From NCBI GenBank assembly GCA_018350325.1, contig JAEVLN010000018.1:872185-936184 (forward strand): 64,000 nucleotides of DNA. Reading direction: 5' to 3'. The notes beneath the pieces are model-generated. The model saw nothing but the letters and a program-made list of their open reading frames with translations, was not told the DNA's origin and searched no databases. The position numbers were made by a program, and so were the translations under genes. The DNA is from Globodera rostochiensis. Taxonomy: Eukaryota > Nematoda > Chromadorea > Rhabditida > Heteroderidae. Of this stretch, positions 1 to 11,489 are shown one piece after another (positions within the stretch are counted from its first letter, which is position 1; the number at the start of each line of letters is the position of its first letter).

Positions 1-150
1 AAACGGCCCCAGACTCAACTGACCAGAATCAACTGGGCCCGACTCAACCGCCAGACTCAAACGACCCCTACCAGCGTGTCGGGGGTCGGGTGAGGCCGAA
101 AATTGTCAGGGGTTAGGGGGGTGTCGGGGTCGGGGAGCAACCCTAGTTTA
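1..150. repeat. GC-rich degenerate repeat at window edge
   Basis: The first 150 bases are GC-rich and made of loosely repeated words such as GACTCAAC and GTCGGGG. This is unlike the AT-rich sequence that follows. No coding frame is supported. It is probably the end of a dispersed repeat cut by the window edge. A similar word (GGGGAGCACCC) recurs near 4838. Confidence 0.4.
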
Positions 151-761
151 ATGGAAGTGAATAGTCAGTATTCAGTCATAGGTTTGCCAGACTTTCTGAT
201 TTAATAGAAATTTTAAAGTCTCAAAATAGTTTTTTTTCAATTTATTGACTGAAAACAAAAAGCTTATTTTACTAATAATTTTTTAATTCATCATAAAATA
301 TGATCTGTGAATAGTGAAACAAATTTTTGAATAGAAAAATTTTAAAAAATGTCAATGATTACGTCAAATTTTTAATGAATACATTTCTTCTATGTCATTA
401 ACATAGTCATAGAGGCTTCTCAGATTTTTGTTTTTATTTTTAAACAAAAAATCAGTGAAAAGGAAAAAAAAAATGTAGTCTTAGGAATTAGGGGCTCTGT
501 GTAATATCCGCACTAATCCCCCTATAATTGAGGAAAGTGGTGGCCAAAACGGACTTTTGAGTGGGCAATATGGCCAATTCATTCGATAGAAAATGTTTTA
601 ATCCTTCAAAAGCATCAATAAATATGGTGGCGCGAAAAGGTTGGGCAAATAAAATGCATTATTATTCAATCAGAATTAAGTCAAAAATGGGGGCTAATTC
701 GACTAAAAATAATTATAAATTTTTAAAACAATCAATTATTAATTTAAAATTTGTATTTTAG

Positions 762-2522
762 GACACCAGTCCAGCACGTCAACAAACACTGCTGCCCGGG
801 GGCACATCAAATTGACGGAAAAAATGAAATCGTTCTCGCTTGACTGTGCCGAACCGCCGTCTGCAGCTGATCATCATCACCAGGGGGGCAGCGGCGGCGG
901 CGTGTACCCGCATCACAGTAAGTGGGCGGGCGGGCGGCACGGCGTAAAATGCCGTTTTTTCCATGTTATCTCTCTCTCTTTTTTTTGCTCTCTAACCGAC
1001 TTACACTTATAATCTCTGTTTTCTGCTTCTCTCTTTAACACACAAAGAAAGGAATGGATCGCGCGTGGTGCGTCCGTGTCAGGGATGTAACCGGAAGCCA
1101 AAAAAAAAAATGTCCGTTATCCGGAATTCCGGATTAAAAAATGTCCAAAATCCGGAATAAAAAGTTCCGAATCCGGGATTCCGGATTAAAAATGTCCAAA
1201 ATCCGGAATAAAAAGTCCGGAGTCCGGAATTCCGGGATTAAAAATGTCCAAAATCCGGAATAAAAAGTTCCGAATCCGGGATTCCGGATTAAAAATGTCC
1301 AAAATCCGGAATAAAAAGTTCCGAATCCGGGATTCCGGATTAAAAATGTCCAAAATCCGGAATAAAAAGTCCGGAATCCGGTTACATTCTCCTGGTCCTT
1401 GTGCGCCCAAAAGAACTGAGCCGAAATTTTTTGATTGTTGTCCAAACCAAACAAACCTAAACTCCGGGGCTTTACGGTTTGGTTCTTGAAGTGCTAACCC
1501 TAAAATTGGTGATCAATATATTCGAATTCTTTATGGGCACAAATACAAACAAAATAAGGATTCCGTATATGCTTTAGGGATGAAGCCGCTGCGGTCCGCG
1601 CGTGCCTTCAACACTGGGCATGCCGCCAGTTTAGATCTTTGTGCCGAGCGCAGCACGTCGCCTATAAGCACCTATTTTGCCCGACGTCCCCCACGGCGTT
1701 TGCCACCCGTTCCTGACCAGCAACCGCAACAGCAGCAGCAAACTGCTGCTGCTGCTGTACGACAACAACCCATTCAAAATTCGATTGGTAACGACCGTAA
1801 TTTTTTGCTTTTTTTTATTTTAAAATTTTGTAAATTAAATTTAAGCAATTCCACAAATTTTGCACATTGTGACGCATGAATACATTGGTGGTGTTGCATG
1901 TTCACTTCGTCCGGGTGAACGTTTGGTGGTGGTGGACAACGGAGATCCGGACTGGAAGCACGGCTTCAAGGTCCAAAAATTTAAATGGAAAAATTTTGGA
2001 GCAAATTTCAAAATTTATAAAATAAACCCCCCCGGGGCTTCTACTTATTTATTAAAATAGACCCCCCCCCCCCGAGGGTACCTATTTTAGGAAATTCGGA
2101 GGTTTAAATAAAATTTAAATATTTATTTTATTGAAAACTATATTTCTAAGCATAATTTTCAACAATCAATTTAAAACATTTCCAATTTTTTAATTCAATT
2201 TCCAACAAAAAATTTAGCTAGATTATTGTTCTGAGAAGCTGCTCACCTTTCCCAGCTCGTGCATTGCGGCCTACAAAACGGCGGAGGAGCAGCCAATGCG
2301 TGTGACCCAAACATGCAATTTGGTGGACCAAAAAATGCGTCTTTATCGAGACCAGGCATGCGCTAAAAATTTTTCAAAAAAAAAAAAAATTTAAAAAATT
2401 CGATTATTTCAAAGGTCGTTTTTGTGCAACCAAACTCGTTGGCCGCAGACGGACGTGTGACTGTGCGAAATGAACATGACAAATTTGTACAGTGCCCACT
2501 CCAATTTTTGGTCTTGGCATAA
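762..2522 (+). CDS. SH3-like domain protein, copy 1 (5' incomplete)
   Basis: Five exons fit in phase: 762-917, 1578-1787, 1846-1970, 2218-2355 and 2415-2522 (TAA stop). The first exon has an acceptor (TTTTAG) and its frame is open upstream of the first ATG at 824, so the real start lies further 5' and was not found. Exon 2 carries a class I SH3-ligand motif (RRLPPVP) and a poly-Gln/Ala stretch. Exons 3 and 4 together look like an SH3 fold: HEYIGG..., then RPGERLVVVDNGDPDW, then LLTFPSSCIAAY in the place of the usual G-FPSNYV end. The tail reads KMRLYRDQ, VVFVQPNSL and VRNEHDKF. Exon 4 ends with a GC donor (CAG|GCATGC), where the second copy has GT. The exact SH3 subfamily was not recognised. 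An inverted paralogue lies at 3572-4490. Confidence 0.7.
1105..1385. repeat. 51-bp minisatellite in intron
   Basis: About five tandem copies of a 51-bp unit rich in CCGGAAT and TAAAAAGTCC words lie in the first visible intron of SH3 copy 1. The unit is partly self-complementary (CCGGAATTCCGG), so open frames appear on both strands. These are repeat artefacts, not genes. Confidence 0.85.
2025..2095. repeat. Degenerate TACCGTATTT-type palindromic element
   Basis: C- and G-runs flank the word CTATTTTAGGAAAT. The same words occur in better copies at 54993-55119, 58212-58322 and 61310-61450. It sits in an intron of SH3 copy 1 and is probably an old MITE remnant. Confidence 0.5.
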
Positions 2523-2699
2523 GACCAAAATGGCACGTCACGGAGGTAATGTTTTGAATGGGTGCGCCTCGTCCTTTCAGTTTGTAAATTTGAAGATTCG
2601 AAGTCTTTTTGGTTTTAATTTTATTTTAAGAAGAATTTGTTTTTTTGGAAGACAAGGTTAAGGTTAAATTAGGTTATTTTAAAGTTTTGAAAACTTTTC

Positions 2700-3030
2700 T
2701 TAGTTTTTCTAGTAACCTTAAAGATTCCCCCCGGTCCTGGAATGCCGGATTCCGGACTTTTAGCACAAAATCCGGAAATTATACGGACATTTTCACAAAA
2801 ATTGGCGGATTTTTGTTGTTTTCGATCAGTTTTCCAGACAATTTAAACATGTTAAAGAAAAGTGTAAATTTTAATTGTTTTTTAATTTTATTTACACAAA
2901 TATTTTCAAAATTTTTTTGGTTTCCGGACCTTTTTGGTTCGGAATTTCCGGACCTTTTTGGTTCGGAATTTCCGGATAAGGAAGGAATTGTTTACGGGGC
3001 GGGAAAAATACCGAACTTTAGTCTTTAGGC
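2700..3030. other. Intergenic stretch with a 25-bp direct duplication
   Basis: Contains CCGGAATGCCGGATTCCGG and two adjacent copies of a 25-bp unit (TTTCCGGACCTTTTTGGTTC plus 5 bases) around 2926-2975. An open frame of about 127 codons crosses it but has no family features. It is read as repeat-derived sequence between the convergent SH3 genes. 3030-3570 is AT-rich with nothing recognisable. Confidence 0.4.
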
Positions 3031-3571
3031 ATTAATCATTTTATTAAATGAGATGTTTAAGCTTTGGTAATAATTTTTAAAAAAAATTTTCAGTTATGCC
3101 GCAACAATATAATTTTAATTTTTAAAAATTTAGTAACAACAAAAGTATCCGGGCTTACGGCGGGACGACTGAAAATTGCTGGATGATGGTTACAACTTTA
3201 CATATAATGAATTTCTTTTGCGATGGGTATAATCTTGTTTTGATACCGTATTCGTCAACATTTTGTAACCGTATTCGTCCATTTTTAATCTGACATAAAC
3301 AAAAATTGTCAATTTAATTAAAACAATTGGATTTTAGAAAATTGAAGAATTCTCTAATTGTTTAGTTTTGGCTTAACAAAAGCTTTTAAAAGCTTAGAGC
3401 TTTCGAATGGCATCTTGTCTGTTAGATTTTGTTGAGTTTTAAAAAAACATATATTTACAGTGTTATGCAAATTTTTGAAGTGAATACGGGGTTTTATTTT
3501 GTTTTTTTATTATTATAATTAACTAATAATGTATTACAATATTTATTGTAATGAATGAGATTCGCAATTAT

Positions 3572-4490
3572 TCAAGACAAAGTGGTCAAAAATTGTATTG
3601 GACATTGCATAAATTTGTTGTGTTCATTTCTGACCAAAACACGTCCATCACTTTCCAGCGAGTTCGGTTGCACGAATACAATCTGGCATTTTTAAATAAT
3701 AAAAATATTTAAATATAAAAAGCATTAAAATGTAAGCGATTTTTGGTTGCTAATTCATTAACACCTGATCACGATAGAGGCGCATTTTTTGTTCTAGCAA
3801 ATTGCAATTGCGCACAAGACGCATTGGACGTTCTTCGGGCCGATATGCGGCCACGCAGGTGCTCGGGAAGGTCACCAACCGTTCCAGATAATCATTGACC
3901 TACAAATTATTCGCTAAATTACGCCATTATTTGAGCCGTTAATGTTTTATTTTGGAATTTATGAATTAATTTTTGATAGGTTTAAAATTTGTTTAATTCT
4001 TCTATTTTTGAAATTTTTGGACCTTGAAGCCGTGCTTCCAGTCCGGGTCTCCGTTGTCCACCAGCACCAAACGTTCACCCGGACGAAGTGAACATTCAAC
4101 GCCACCAATGTATTCATGCGTCACAATGTGCAAAAGTTCACAAACATCTCAAATAATTTTTTTTGCTAAAGATTGATAATGAATAATGTGTTAAAAAATT
4201 AATAAATTAAAAAAAAACATATTATAAATATTTATTTTGGATAATGTTCCATTTTTATTCTCCATTACCCAATGACGTCGACGTTTTGGCGCCGGCACGC
4301 GGCTGTGCCGAGCGTTGGCGCTGAAACGGCGGCACTGACGGAAGGCGGCGCGGTTGACGACGCTGCGCAATGCCACCAGATGTTTGTTGTTGAAACGAAT
4401 TTGAAAGCGATTGACTGCGATGGTCGACGATTGGATGATCAAAATTGGCGTAATGCCCAACATGACCGACTGATCGAACAGATTTGACCA
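3572..4490 (-). CDS. SH3-like domain protein, copy 2 (inverted paralogue, 5' end missing)
   Basis: Four exons on the minus strand, in transcription order: 4269-4490, 4023-4147, 3765-3899 and 3572-3682 (TGA stop). Lengths and phases match copy 1; the SH3 exon is 125 bp in both. The proline motif is PRRLPSVP. The SH3-like part reads HEYIGGVECSLRPGERLVLV then VTFPSTCVAAYRPEERPM, and the tail IVFVQPNSLESDGRVLVRNE. The exon-4 donor is GT (CAG|GTGTTA) where copy 1 uses GC. The exon homologous to 762-917 is not present upstream; sequence beyond 4511 is repeat-like. The 5' part may be lost, or the gene may use an ATG made at the 4490 junction. The two copies are tail to tail, about 1.05 kb apart. Confidence 0.65.
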
Positions 4491-4510
4491 CTGCAAATTT
4501 GTGGACAATT

Positions 4511-4860
4511 TTAATTAATTTTTTTCAACAATCCAAATTTGCCATAATTAATCCACTTTATTTTCTCAGATTTCTTCCCATGTTTCCCCCCGACCTCCGA
4601 CATTTTTGGGATTTGTCCCCATGACCGACTACATGCCATCTCCAAAAAATCCAGACTCCCGACATGCCACCCAACGAACCCCAAACCCAGCATTTGTGGG
4701 CTTCATCCACCACAACGATTTCTCGCAAAATCCTGTGCCGGCCCCCGACATGCTGCCCACGAAAATCCCGACCTCCAAACCCCGACTCCCTAAAGAACCT
4801 GGAACCCAACATTTTGAGCCTCACCCTTCGAAGGCTCGGGGAGCACCCGTATTTTTCACT
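4511..4860. repeat. C-rich degenerate repeat
   Basis: Many CCCCGAC and CCCGACATGCC words in irregular tandem, ending GGCTCGGGGAGCACCCGT. Overlapping open frames on both strands come from the lack of stops in this biased sequence. No protein family is visible. The ending resembles bases 110-145 of the window. Confidence 0.4.
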
Positions 4861-6970
4861 TTATTTAATTATTAAAAAAATTTCCTATTTATGCATTTGT
4901 CTACATACTGATTTCCTAATTGAATAAATCAAAAATGAAAAGGTTAAAATAAAATATAAAAATTCGTAAAACTTGCTTTGGTGTGCATTTGTGTTTGTCC
5001 CATGCACAATTGGCGCCATTTTATGAAAGTCCATTGAAAAAAGAATTCAAATTTCTATTTTTTGAAATTGTTTGTCAAAATAGCATAAAATATCATTTGT
5101 AATTAAAAGATTATTGTTAAAGTGTGGAAAAGGAACACAGTTGCCATGTTTCATAAAAATTAAAATAGCGAAAAATTTATTGGGAAAAAAATGGGAACCC
5201 CAAATTGTTATGTCAAAAATATATCAATAAAGTGTTTAAATTTTTTCAAATTTTAAAAATATATTCAAAAACTAAATAAAAAAAGGCCAAATATTTGCAA
5301 TATTTTCTACACATTTTTTGGCCTTTGTGAGAGAATTTTTGATGGAAATGTGCTAAAATGGTTGAGCAAATTTGGGAAGAAATGTTTTCATTTTTTGTGT
5401 GAAAGAATTCTTAATCACAAGAATTTGTTAGGACCAAAATGGCAAGAAAATGCCTAAAAATAAATGCTTTTTGTTTAAAAATGTAAAAGAATAACATTTT
5501 TTGAAAATTATGCCATCCAAAAATGTTACAATTATTTTTGTAATTAAAAGAATAGTTTTAAAAATATTTTTCGTAGTGAAAAATGAAAAAAAAAAGGAAT
5601 GCTAATGATTCAAAAAATTTTTTAAAAAATTCTTACGAAAGAAAATGAAATTTGACACAATTTATATAGTAATTTGAGTATGAGAAAAGTTTTTTATTAA
5701 CAAAAAAAAAATGTTTCTCCCCCTTAAAAAGGAGTTGAAAATAAACGACAAATTCTTCGTTAAAAGCCTAAAATTCTCAAAAAAGGGCGCCCGTATTTCG
5801 CGGTTCGCCGCTTTAAATGGGGTCCCTGACAAAAAAATGGAATATATTCGGTCATTGGAGCGTAAGTTGGGGCCACAAATGCACTAAAAAAAGAATCATA
5901 TCTTTAGGTGGAAAAAAAAAATTGTTCTTTGACTCTCGAGAAATTGCTATTTTCTGTCCACTTAGCATTCATTAATTAGAAAACGACTTTTTCTGACATA
6001 AATCATAAATTATTCATAATGAAAATAATGCGACATAAAAATTGGTGTGACATTAGTCTTAATATGCATAAAGCAGCGGTTGGGAGTTTTAATGAGTTTT
6101 CAAAAAGGTATTTTGGTGATTTACCCCTATGAAAATGAAATATTATAAAATTTATAAAAAAGCACAAAATAAAATTCTTCAGTTAACTCATCGTAATTAT
6201 TGAAGAATTATATAAAAAGAAAATATGGCCATAAATTATGTTATTTTCCTATGGAGGATTAGGTTTTAGGTTATTGTTGCCAAATCAAAAATATCTTTAA
6301 AAATATAATTTTTCTACGGAAATTTATTAAAATCAAAAGATTAAAAGAAAAGCCGAAATAATGTTCAAACAATTTTTTTACATATATACCGACGATGCCC
6401 GTTAAAGGGATTAAGATGTACAAATAAATGGAACTGACTATGTATTTCACAGACTCCATTAAGTGCGAATGCAATTTCGTCACAGAATTAATTCTTTCGA
6501 TAATAACTTTAAAAAAATAATAATCAAGTTGATTTTGATTATTAATATAATTTATTTTTAATTTAAAAAATAAGAATTTTATTGCAAAAAAGAAATACTT
6601 TACTACCTATGCGGAATTTGAGGACAAATGCAGAAATTATGCATTTTTAAAGGAGACTGGGCAAAAAATTTAAGTACAGCAGAATAATCTGTTTCCGCCA
6701 TAATACACACTAAATGTTTTCACTTTGTTGGGCCAAAATTGTGATGAAAGCGGCGCAAGCAGCAAAAATTGTTGTAAATAAAATAAAATACTTTTTATAT
6801 TGGAAAATATAAATTTTGACCAACGAAAATTGTCAATTTTTGACCAAATATCTTAATGAAATTTTTAATAAACCAAAAACGTGCTTGCGAATCGAATAGT
6901 TAATTCTATAGAATCAAAGGCATCATTCTCGTCCAAATTTAACGAAATTGCTGGTGCTGTACACCCCGTG
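4861..6970. other. AT-rich intergenic DNA
   Basis: About 2.1 kb of strongly AT-rich DNA with no supported gene. One 70-codon minus-strand frame (6271-6483) has a hydrophobic stretch but no splice partners. 5784-5830 is a short GC-rich island of unknown nature. Confidence 0.5.
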
Positions 6971-6972
6971 GC

Positions 6973-8540
6973 CTAGGTGTACATCCGCTGGTCATAAATA
7001 GCCTTTTTGTGAGGGTCCGTCAGCGTTTCTTTGGCCTTCATGAAGAGCTTAACAAGTTTCAAAATAAATAAATTAAAGTCGCGTTGAAAACAGCACATTA
7101 AACAGAATTAATTATAACATTGAAAATTTATTGTGCCTACCCGAGCCATGGCGTCGCCGTACGCATTTCTGTCCGGGTGGTAGAACATCATTCGTTCGCG
7201 GTAGGCTTTGTTGATTTCATCGGTTTTCGCCTTTTCACTGACGCCCAGCAGCTGATAGTAATTCACCTGCAAAATGTTTTTGTAAAAAATTTTATTAAAT
7301 AAAATTCAGCAAAAATTACGTTTTCATCTTTGCCAGCAAAGCAAAACTTCTTAAAAGGTGTTTTATTTTATTTTTATTTATAAATTTCGACAAAATTACG
7401 TTTTCATTCTTGTCAGCAACGAAGAACTTCTTGAAGAAGTCCATTGGTTCCCCCTGCTGATGATGGTCTGCCGTTGCATAGCTGTACATCCGCTGGTCAT
7501 AAATGGCCTTTTTGTGAGGGTCCGTCAGCGTTTCTTTGGCCTTTGTGAAGAGCTTAACAAGTTTCAAATTATAATTATTCCAACCAATCAGATTTGTCAG
7601 GAATTTTCTCAAGTCAAACTAAAAGTAAAAAATCAGTTATGTGTAACAAAGATTGCCAAATATGGCATAAACATCATTTTTGGCATTTGGACGCCATCTA
7701 AGTCTGCAGAAAATATGGGCTTCCATATAATCCAGCCCTAATTATTAGAGCCCGATCTGGATCTGGATCCAGGGCTGGATTTTGTCCAGGAAATCAAGTT
7801 CAAGGCACCAGGGATGTGCAAAATTTCGGTTTTTTTGGCCGTTTCAGAAATTGGCATCGCCAACCCCTCCCGCCCCTAGAAGTAAAGCAGAATTGTTAAA
7901 AAAAAATTGTGAAAGACAATAAATCGCAAATTTCCGAATTCCAGCGCAATTTTTTTAATAAAATATAAAAAATTTACCGAAAATTGCTTCTTGGACTCCC
8001 AGCCCACTCTATTTTTGGTTCAATGTTTGGTTAAAAGTTGAATAAAGATTGGATTGCCCCATTAACGATTGTTTAAAATTAAAACAAGTCAATATTTTTG
8101 CTGTTATTAAAAAAAATAAATATTTTTGAAAAAAATCCAGGTCCAGGCCTGGATCCAGGTCTCCACCGACCCTGGATTTTTGCTGTATTTTGGTCCAGGA
8201 AATCAGGTCAAGGCACCTCCCTAAAATCCAGGTCCAGGAAATCAAGGCCCCAGGATTTTTCAAAATATCGGGCTCTACTAATTATAACATTCGAAATGAA
8301 TTTGTGCCCACCCGGCTCATGGCAACGCCGTGCGGATTTCTGTCCGGGTGATAAGCCATCATTCGTTCGTAATAGGCTTTGACGATTTCATCGCTTGTCG
8401 CCATTTCACTGACGCCCAGCAACTCGTAGTAATTCATCTGCAAAATGTTTGTTTTATTTTATGATAAATTTCGACAAAATTACGTTTTCATTCTTGCCAG
8501 CAACGAAGAACTTCTTGAAGAAGTCAAATGGAGACGCCAT
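6973..8540 (-). CDS. Double J-domain protein (type J, copy 1)
   Basis: Six exons keep one frame (189 codons including stop): 8484-8540, 8312-8437, 7400-7552, 7320-7349, 7141-7266 and 6973-7047. The start reads [19 protein letters not shown]. Each 126-bp J exon encodes helices I-III with an HPD loop ([10 protein letters not shown] and [10 protein letters not shown]). Each is followed by the helix-IV-like [18 protein letters not shown]. The middle exon joins that helix in frame to a second [13 protein letters not shown] leader, so the gene looks like an internal tandem duplication. It ends RMYT-stop and lacks the C-terminal cysteine module of the other J genes. J-domains normally stimulate Hsp70 ATPase, so co-chaperone activity is inferred. 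The intron at 7553-8311 carries a hAT-like MITE. Start codon 282 bp downstream of type A remnant 1. Confidence 0.72.
7746..8277. mobile_element. hAT-like non-autonomous element with 8-bp TSD
   Basis: The element begins TAGAGCCCGAT and ends ATCGGGCTCTA. It is flanked by a perfect 8-bp direct repeat CTAATTAT (7738-7745 and 8278-8285). The interior holds long imperfect inverted repeats of GGATCCAGG-type words and no coding frame. The 8-bp duplication and the TIR point to mobilisation by a hAT transposase, an inference from general hAT features. Confidence 0.85.
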
Positions 8541-9343
8541 ATAGCAATTCTAATCTTCTAAAATTTTCGTTTTAATGAAAACCGACTTAAAAATAAATAT
8601 ACGAAGCCAACGGCTTATTGGTGTTTTTTTTAAATTTATATATTTAAAACTTTATCACACACATTTCACCAAAATGCTCAAAAAAATGAGATTTGGCTAA
8701 CTGATAGAGTTAGGCTTGACTTGGAATGCAAGAAATATAATTTTCATAAAATCCAATTAGAAACATAATATTTTTTGTTTGTCAAATAAATTGAGAAAAT
8801 TTTTGATATGTGGCCCTTAAGCTCAGTGGCCGCTTGTCCAAGCCTTGATCTTGCGATTGTCGCAGCAGCTAGATAAAAAAGTAAATTTAAGATATTAAGT
8901 AAGTTTATATGTAGCAACTTAGAGAAAAATCGAGAATGTCGAAACATTTTATCAATCAAGATTTGTTCGAAATGACTCTATACGGGAAAAAAATCGAAAA
9001 ATGTTGGTACAATTTCGTTGGTCTAGATTTTGATCGAAATCTAAAAACCCTTCTCGGAAAACCTCAACGAGAATCTCGATCGTCCTTTCTCTGTTTAAAC
9101 TAGAGGCCGGCCAAACCATTTTTTGGAATCGGGATCACGGCTAAATCCCTATCCCGGACCAATAAATCCCCCAAAAATGGTCGGTCGGGATCCTGGCTTT
9201 AGTACTAGTTTAAACCAAACAAAAACACAGGCTCTATTTTTTTCCACCACTATGGGCGTTTCCTAAATGCGCCACATATATTTTATGAAGTAGTTTTAGA
9301 CATACTTTATTCACACCGCCCTAATTCAGTTAAACTTTTATAC

Positions 9344-9569
9344 TAGGGTGGCACGGGACCGGGACCTGTACTGAAATGGTAAATTTTGGTACTAAAATTT
9401 TGGTCCCGGTTTTTCAAAATTCCTTTAAAATCCCACTATAAAAGTCCCGGTTTTTACAAAATGATTTTTTTTTCTTGTTTTTGTCCAGCAGTCCCGGTTT
9501 TTTTTTGACCGGGACCAAATTTAGTCCCGGTCCGGGTTTTTCCAAAAGTCCCGGTACCGTGCCACCCTA
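9344..9569. mobile_element. hAT-like MITE
   Basis: Terminal inverted repeats TAGGGTGGCACGGGACCGGG and its near complement ending GTACCGTGCCACCCTA. They are flanked by TTTTATAC (9336-9343) and CTTTATAC (9570-9577), 7 of 8 bases identical. The interior is GTCCCGGTTTTT-rich and non-coding. Confidence 0.8.
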
Positions 9570-10685
9570 CTTTATACCATCAGCAAAGACGGAGTGGTTT
9601 GAAAAGATTCAAAAAAGTTACAATGTGAAATTGCCAAAAATCGGACTTTTTCGTAGTTTTCTGATCATATCAAACTTTTCTAAACTTGCATTTACTGCTT
9701 AGTTTAGTTTTACAAACAGCTTCTATGCTTCTAGAGCTTTCCAATGGTATAAGGTTCAACTGATTTGGGTATGACCTAGCACCACAATTATTGTGCTTTT
9801 ACCTGGTGCCATGATGGCATTTTTCCCCGGAATCCTTCGGACAGTAACAAAGTTCATTGATGAATTTGATCTGCTTCTCGCAACGATGACAAATCAAGTT
9901 CTACCTGTATATTAATTACCTATTCAGCTTTATCTCGAATTTTATATTGTGAAAAATGATTTATATCCAATTTTTGATCATTTGTATTATAGTAGAGCCC
10001 GGAATTTCTCAAATGTAAAAAATGCTTTTCCCGTAAAAAGATCCCTTTTAACGGAAATGGAAAAAATGACCAAAAAAGGGAACATGGAATCCGCCCATCC
10101 CCTGAAGGGATGTGGCAGTAAAAGGGCAAACACCCGCAAATCCCTTACCCTTTAGAAGCTTTACCGCCGGGCTCATATTTACATACCAAAACTGCATAAA
10201 CTGAACTTACTCGGCGGCTTTTTTGATTAGAGACGAGATTTGATCGAGACCTAAAAAATCTCAACGGGAAATATCTCGATCCTTTCTCTATTTAAACTAG
10301 AGGCTGGCCAAACCGATTTTTTGGAATCGGGATCACGGCTAAATCCCCGATCACGGACCAATAATCCCCCAAAAATGGTCGGTCCCGATTCTGGCAATTT
10401 GGAGTCCGGTTAAATCCCTATTTTCCCAAAAAATAACAAATTTCACCAATAAAAATGAATTCTTTTGTTTTTACCCGATGCAATGGCATCTTTCAGCGCA
10501 ATCCAAAAAGTAGCAGAGTTCATCGATGTGCCGGATTTGCTTACCGCAATGACGACAAATAATGTCCTCCCTGAATATTAATTAGTCAGCTTTTAACTCA
10601 ATTTTAGCTATTTTAAATTGTCAAAAATGTATTTATTTACACGTAAATTTCAGAACTTGTTTAGAACCCCGGAATTTTCAAAGTT

Positions 10686-10923
10686 GGGATAAAAAGATTT
10701 TCTTAGAGGTATTCGAGGGAGTAGAGTCCAAATTTGACCTCCATTTCGACCAATTCCGAAGCCCGGACCCGAATTTGAATATTTTGTGCAATAAAACTGA
10801 TTTTTGAAAATTTTGAATTTTCAAAAAATGTTCGATTTGGGTCCGGGGTTCGGAATTGGACGAAATGGAGGTCAAATTCGGACTCTACACCCTCGAAACC
10901 CCTAAAAAAATCTTTTAAAACCC
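10686..10923. mobile_element. Inverted-repeat element replacing a type A helix exon
   Basis: Two arms of about 85 bp (10690-10775 and 10840-10920) are complementary: GAGTAGAGTCCAAATTTGAC on the left and GGTCAAATTCGGACTCTACA on the right. No coding frame. It occupies the place where the type A helix exon lies in the other copies. Confidence 0.75.
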
Positions 10924-10943
10924 CATTTTATGAATAATTTTAT

Positions 10944-11061
10944 TACCGTATTTTTCCTATTAGTAGCCCATGTGCTTCTATTTTTCAACCCTCCCTTTAG
11001 GGGCTACAATTATAGAGGGGCTTCAAATGGAGAGTGGGCTACTAATAGCAAAAATACAGTA
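10944..11061. mobile_element. TACCGTATTT-type palindromic MITE
   Basis: Starts TACCGTATTTTTCCTATTAG and ends CTAATAGCAAAAATACAGTA, with complementary GGGGCT/AGCCC words inside. It lies between the remnants of the helix exon and the PPIS exon of type A copy 1. Same broad family as the elements at 54993, 58212 and 61310. Confidence 0.7.
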
Positions 11062-11489
11062 AAGCCCACGGTTCACCTTGTATTTCAAGCAGTTGTTCAG
11101 ATTGTCGATCACTTCTGGGCACCCCTTCATGGCCAACACGTGCGAGATGGGCGGGAACTGAATTAGAAATTGTCGATTAAGTTCTTTTTAATTTAAAAAA
11201 AATCAGATTTTCTTATGGTATTTTCGGTGAAAATCGGTGTTCCCCGCCTTGTACATTACATTGCGAATCCGCTCCGCCGGCTTGCTACTTGTCTCGCCCA
11301 TTTTATTGATTTTCGATTAAAATTTTCTATAAAATAAAAATGTTGTTATCCGCATTTACTCGAAATAAGCATGGCGATTTGGTGAAAACCCAGGGATCTT
11401 TTTGGATAAATCCCGAAAAATCCCAAACCCATAAATTCGGAGGGGCTAACCCAGAGCCCGGTCGTGGAAAAAACCGGCGGAGTTATATG

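Larger units (their letters stand above)
8823..11301 (-). pseudogene. Type A cysteine-rich gene remnant(s), copy 1
   Basis: Homologous exons are scattered in order: a myristoyl-type start at 11301 (MGETSSKPAERI), a PPIS exon at about 11083-11164 (FPPISHVLAMKGCPEVIDNL), a Cys exon at 10475-10570 (EDIICRHCGKQIRHIDELCY), a second Cys exon at about 9803-9900 (ICHRCEKQIKFINELCYC) and a terminal CC exon at 8823-8868 (CCDNRKIKAWTSGH, stop). The helix exon normally before the Cys exon is replaced by an inverted-repeat element at 10686-10923. The acceptor of the second Cys exon would bring in a stop. Two partial A genes may lie in tandem here, as a roughly 120-bp intron segment is repeated at 9100-9215 and 10285-10405. 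Probably non-functional, though individual exons are well kept. Confidence 0.65.

Noticed and set aside
1134..1489. Overlapping open frames on both strands
   Set aside because: They lie in the 51-bp CCGGAAT minisatellite; stops are absent because of repeat composition.
4558..4927. Frames of 87-89 codons on both strands
   Set aside because: Irregular CCCCGAC repeats, no domain, no splice partners, open on both strands.
6271..6483. 70-codon minus-strand frame with a hydrophobic stretch, possibly a receptor exon
   Set aside because: No neighbouring exons or matching splice sites; AT-rich hydrophobic frames arise by chance.
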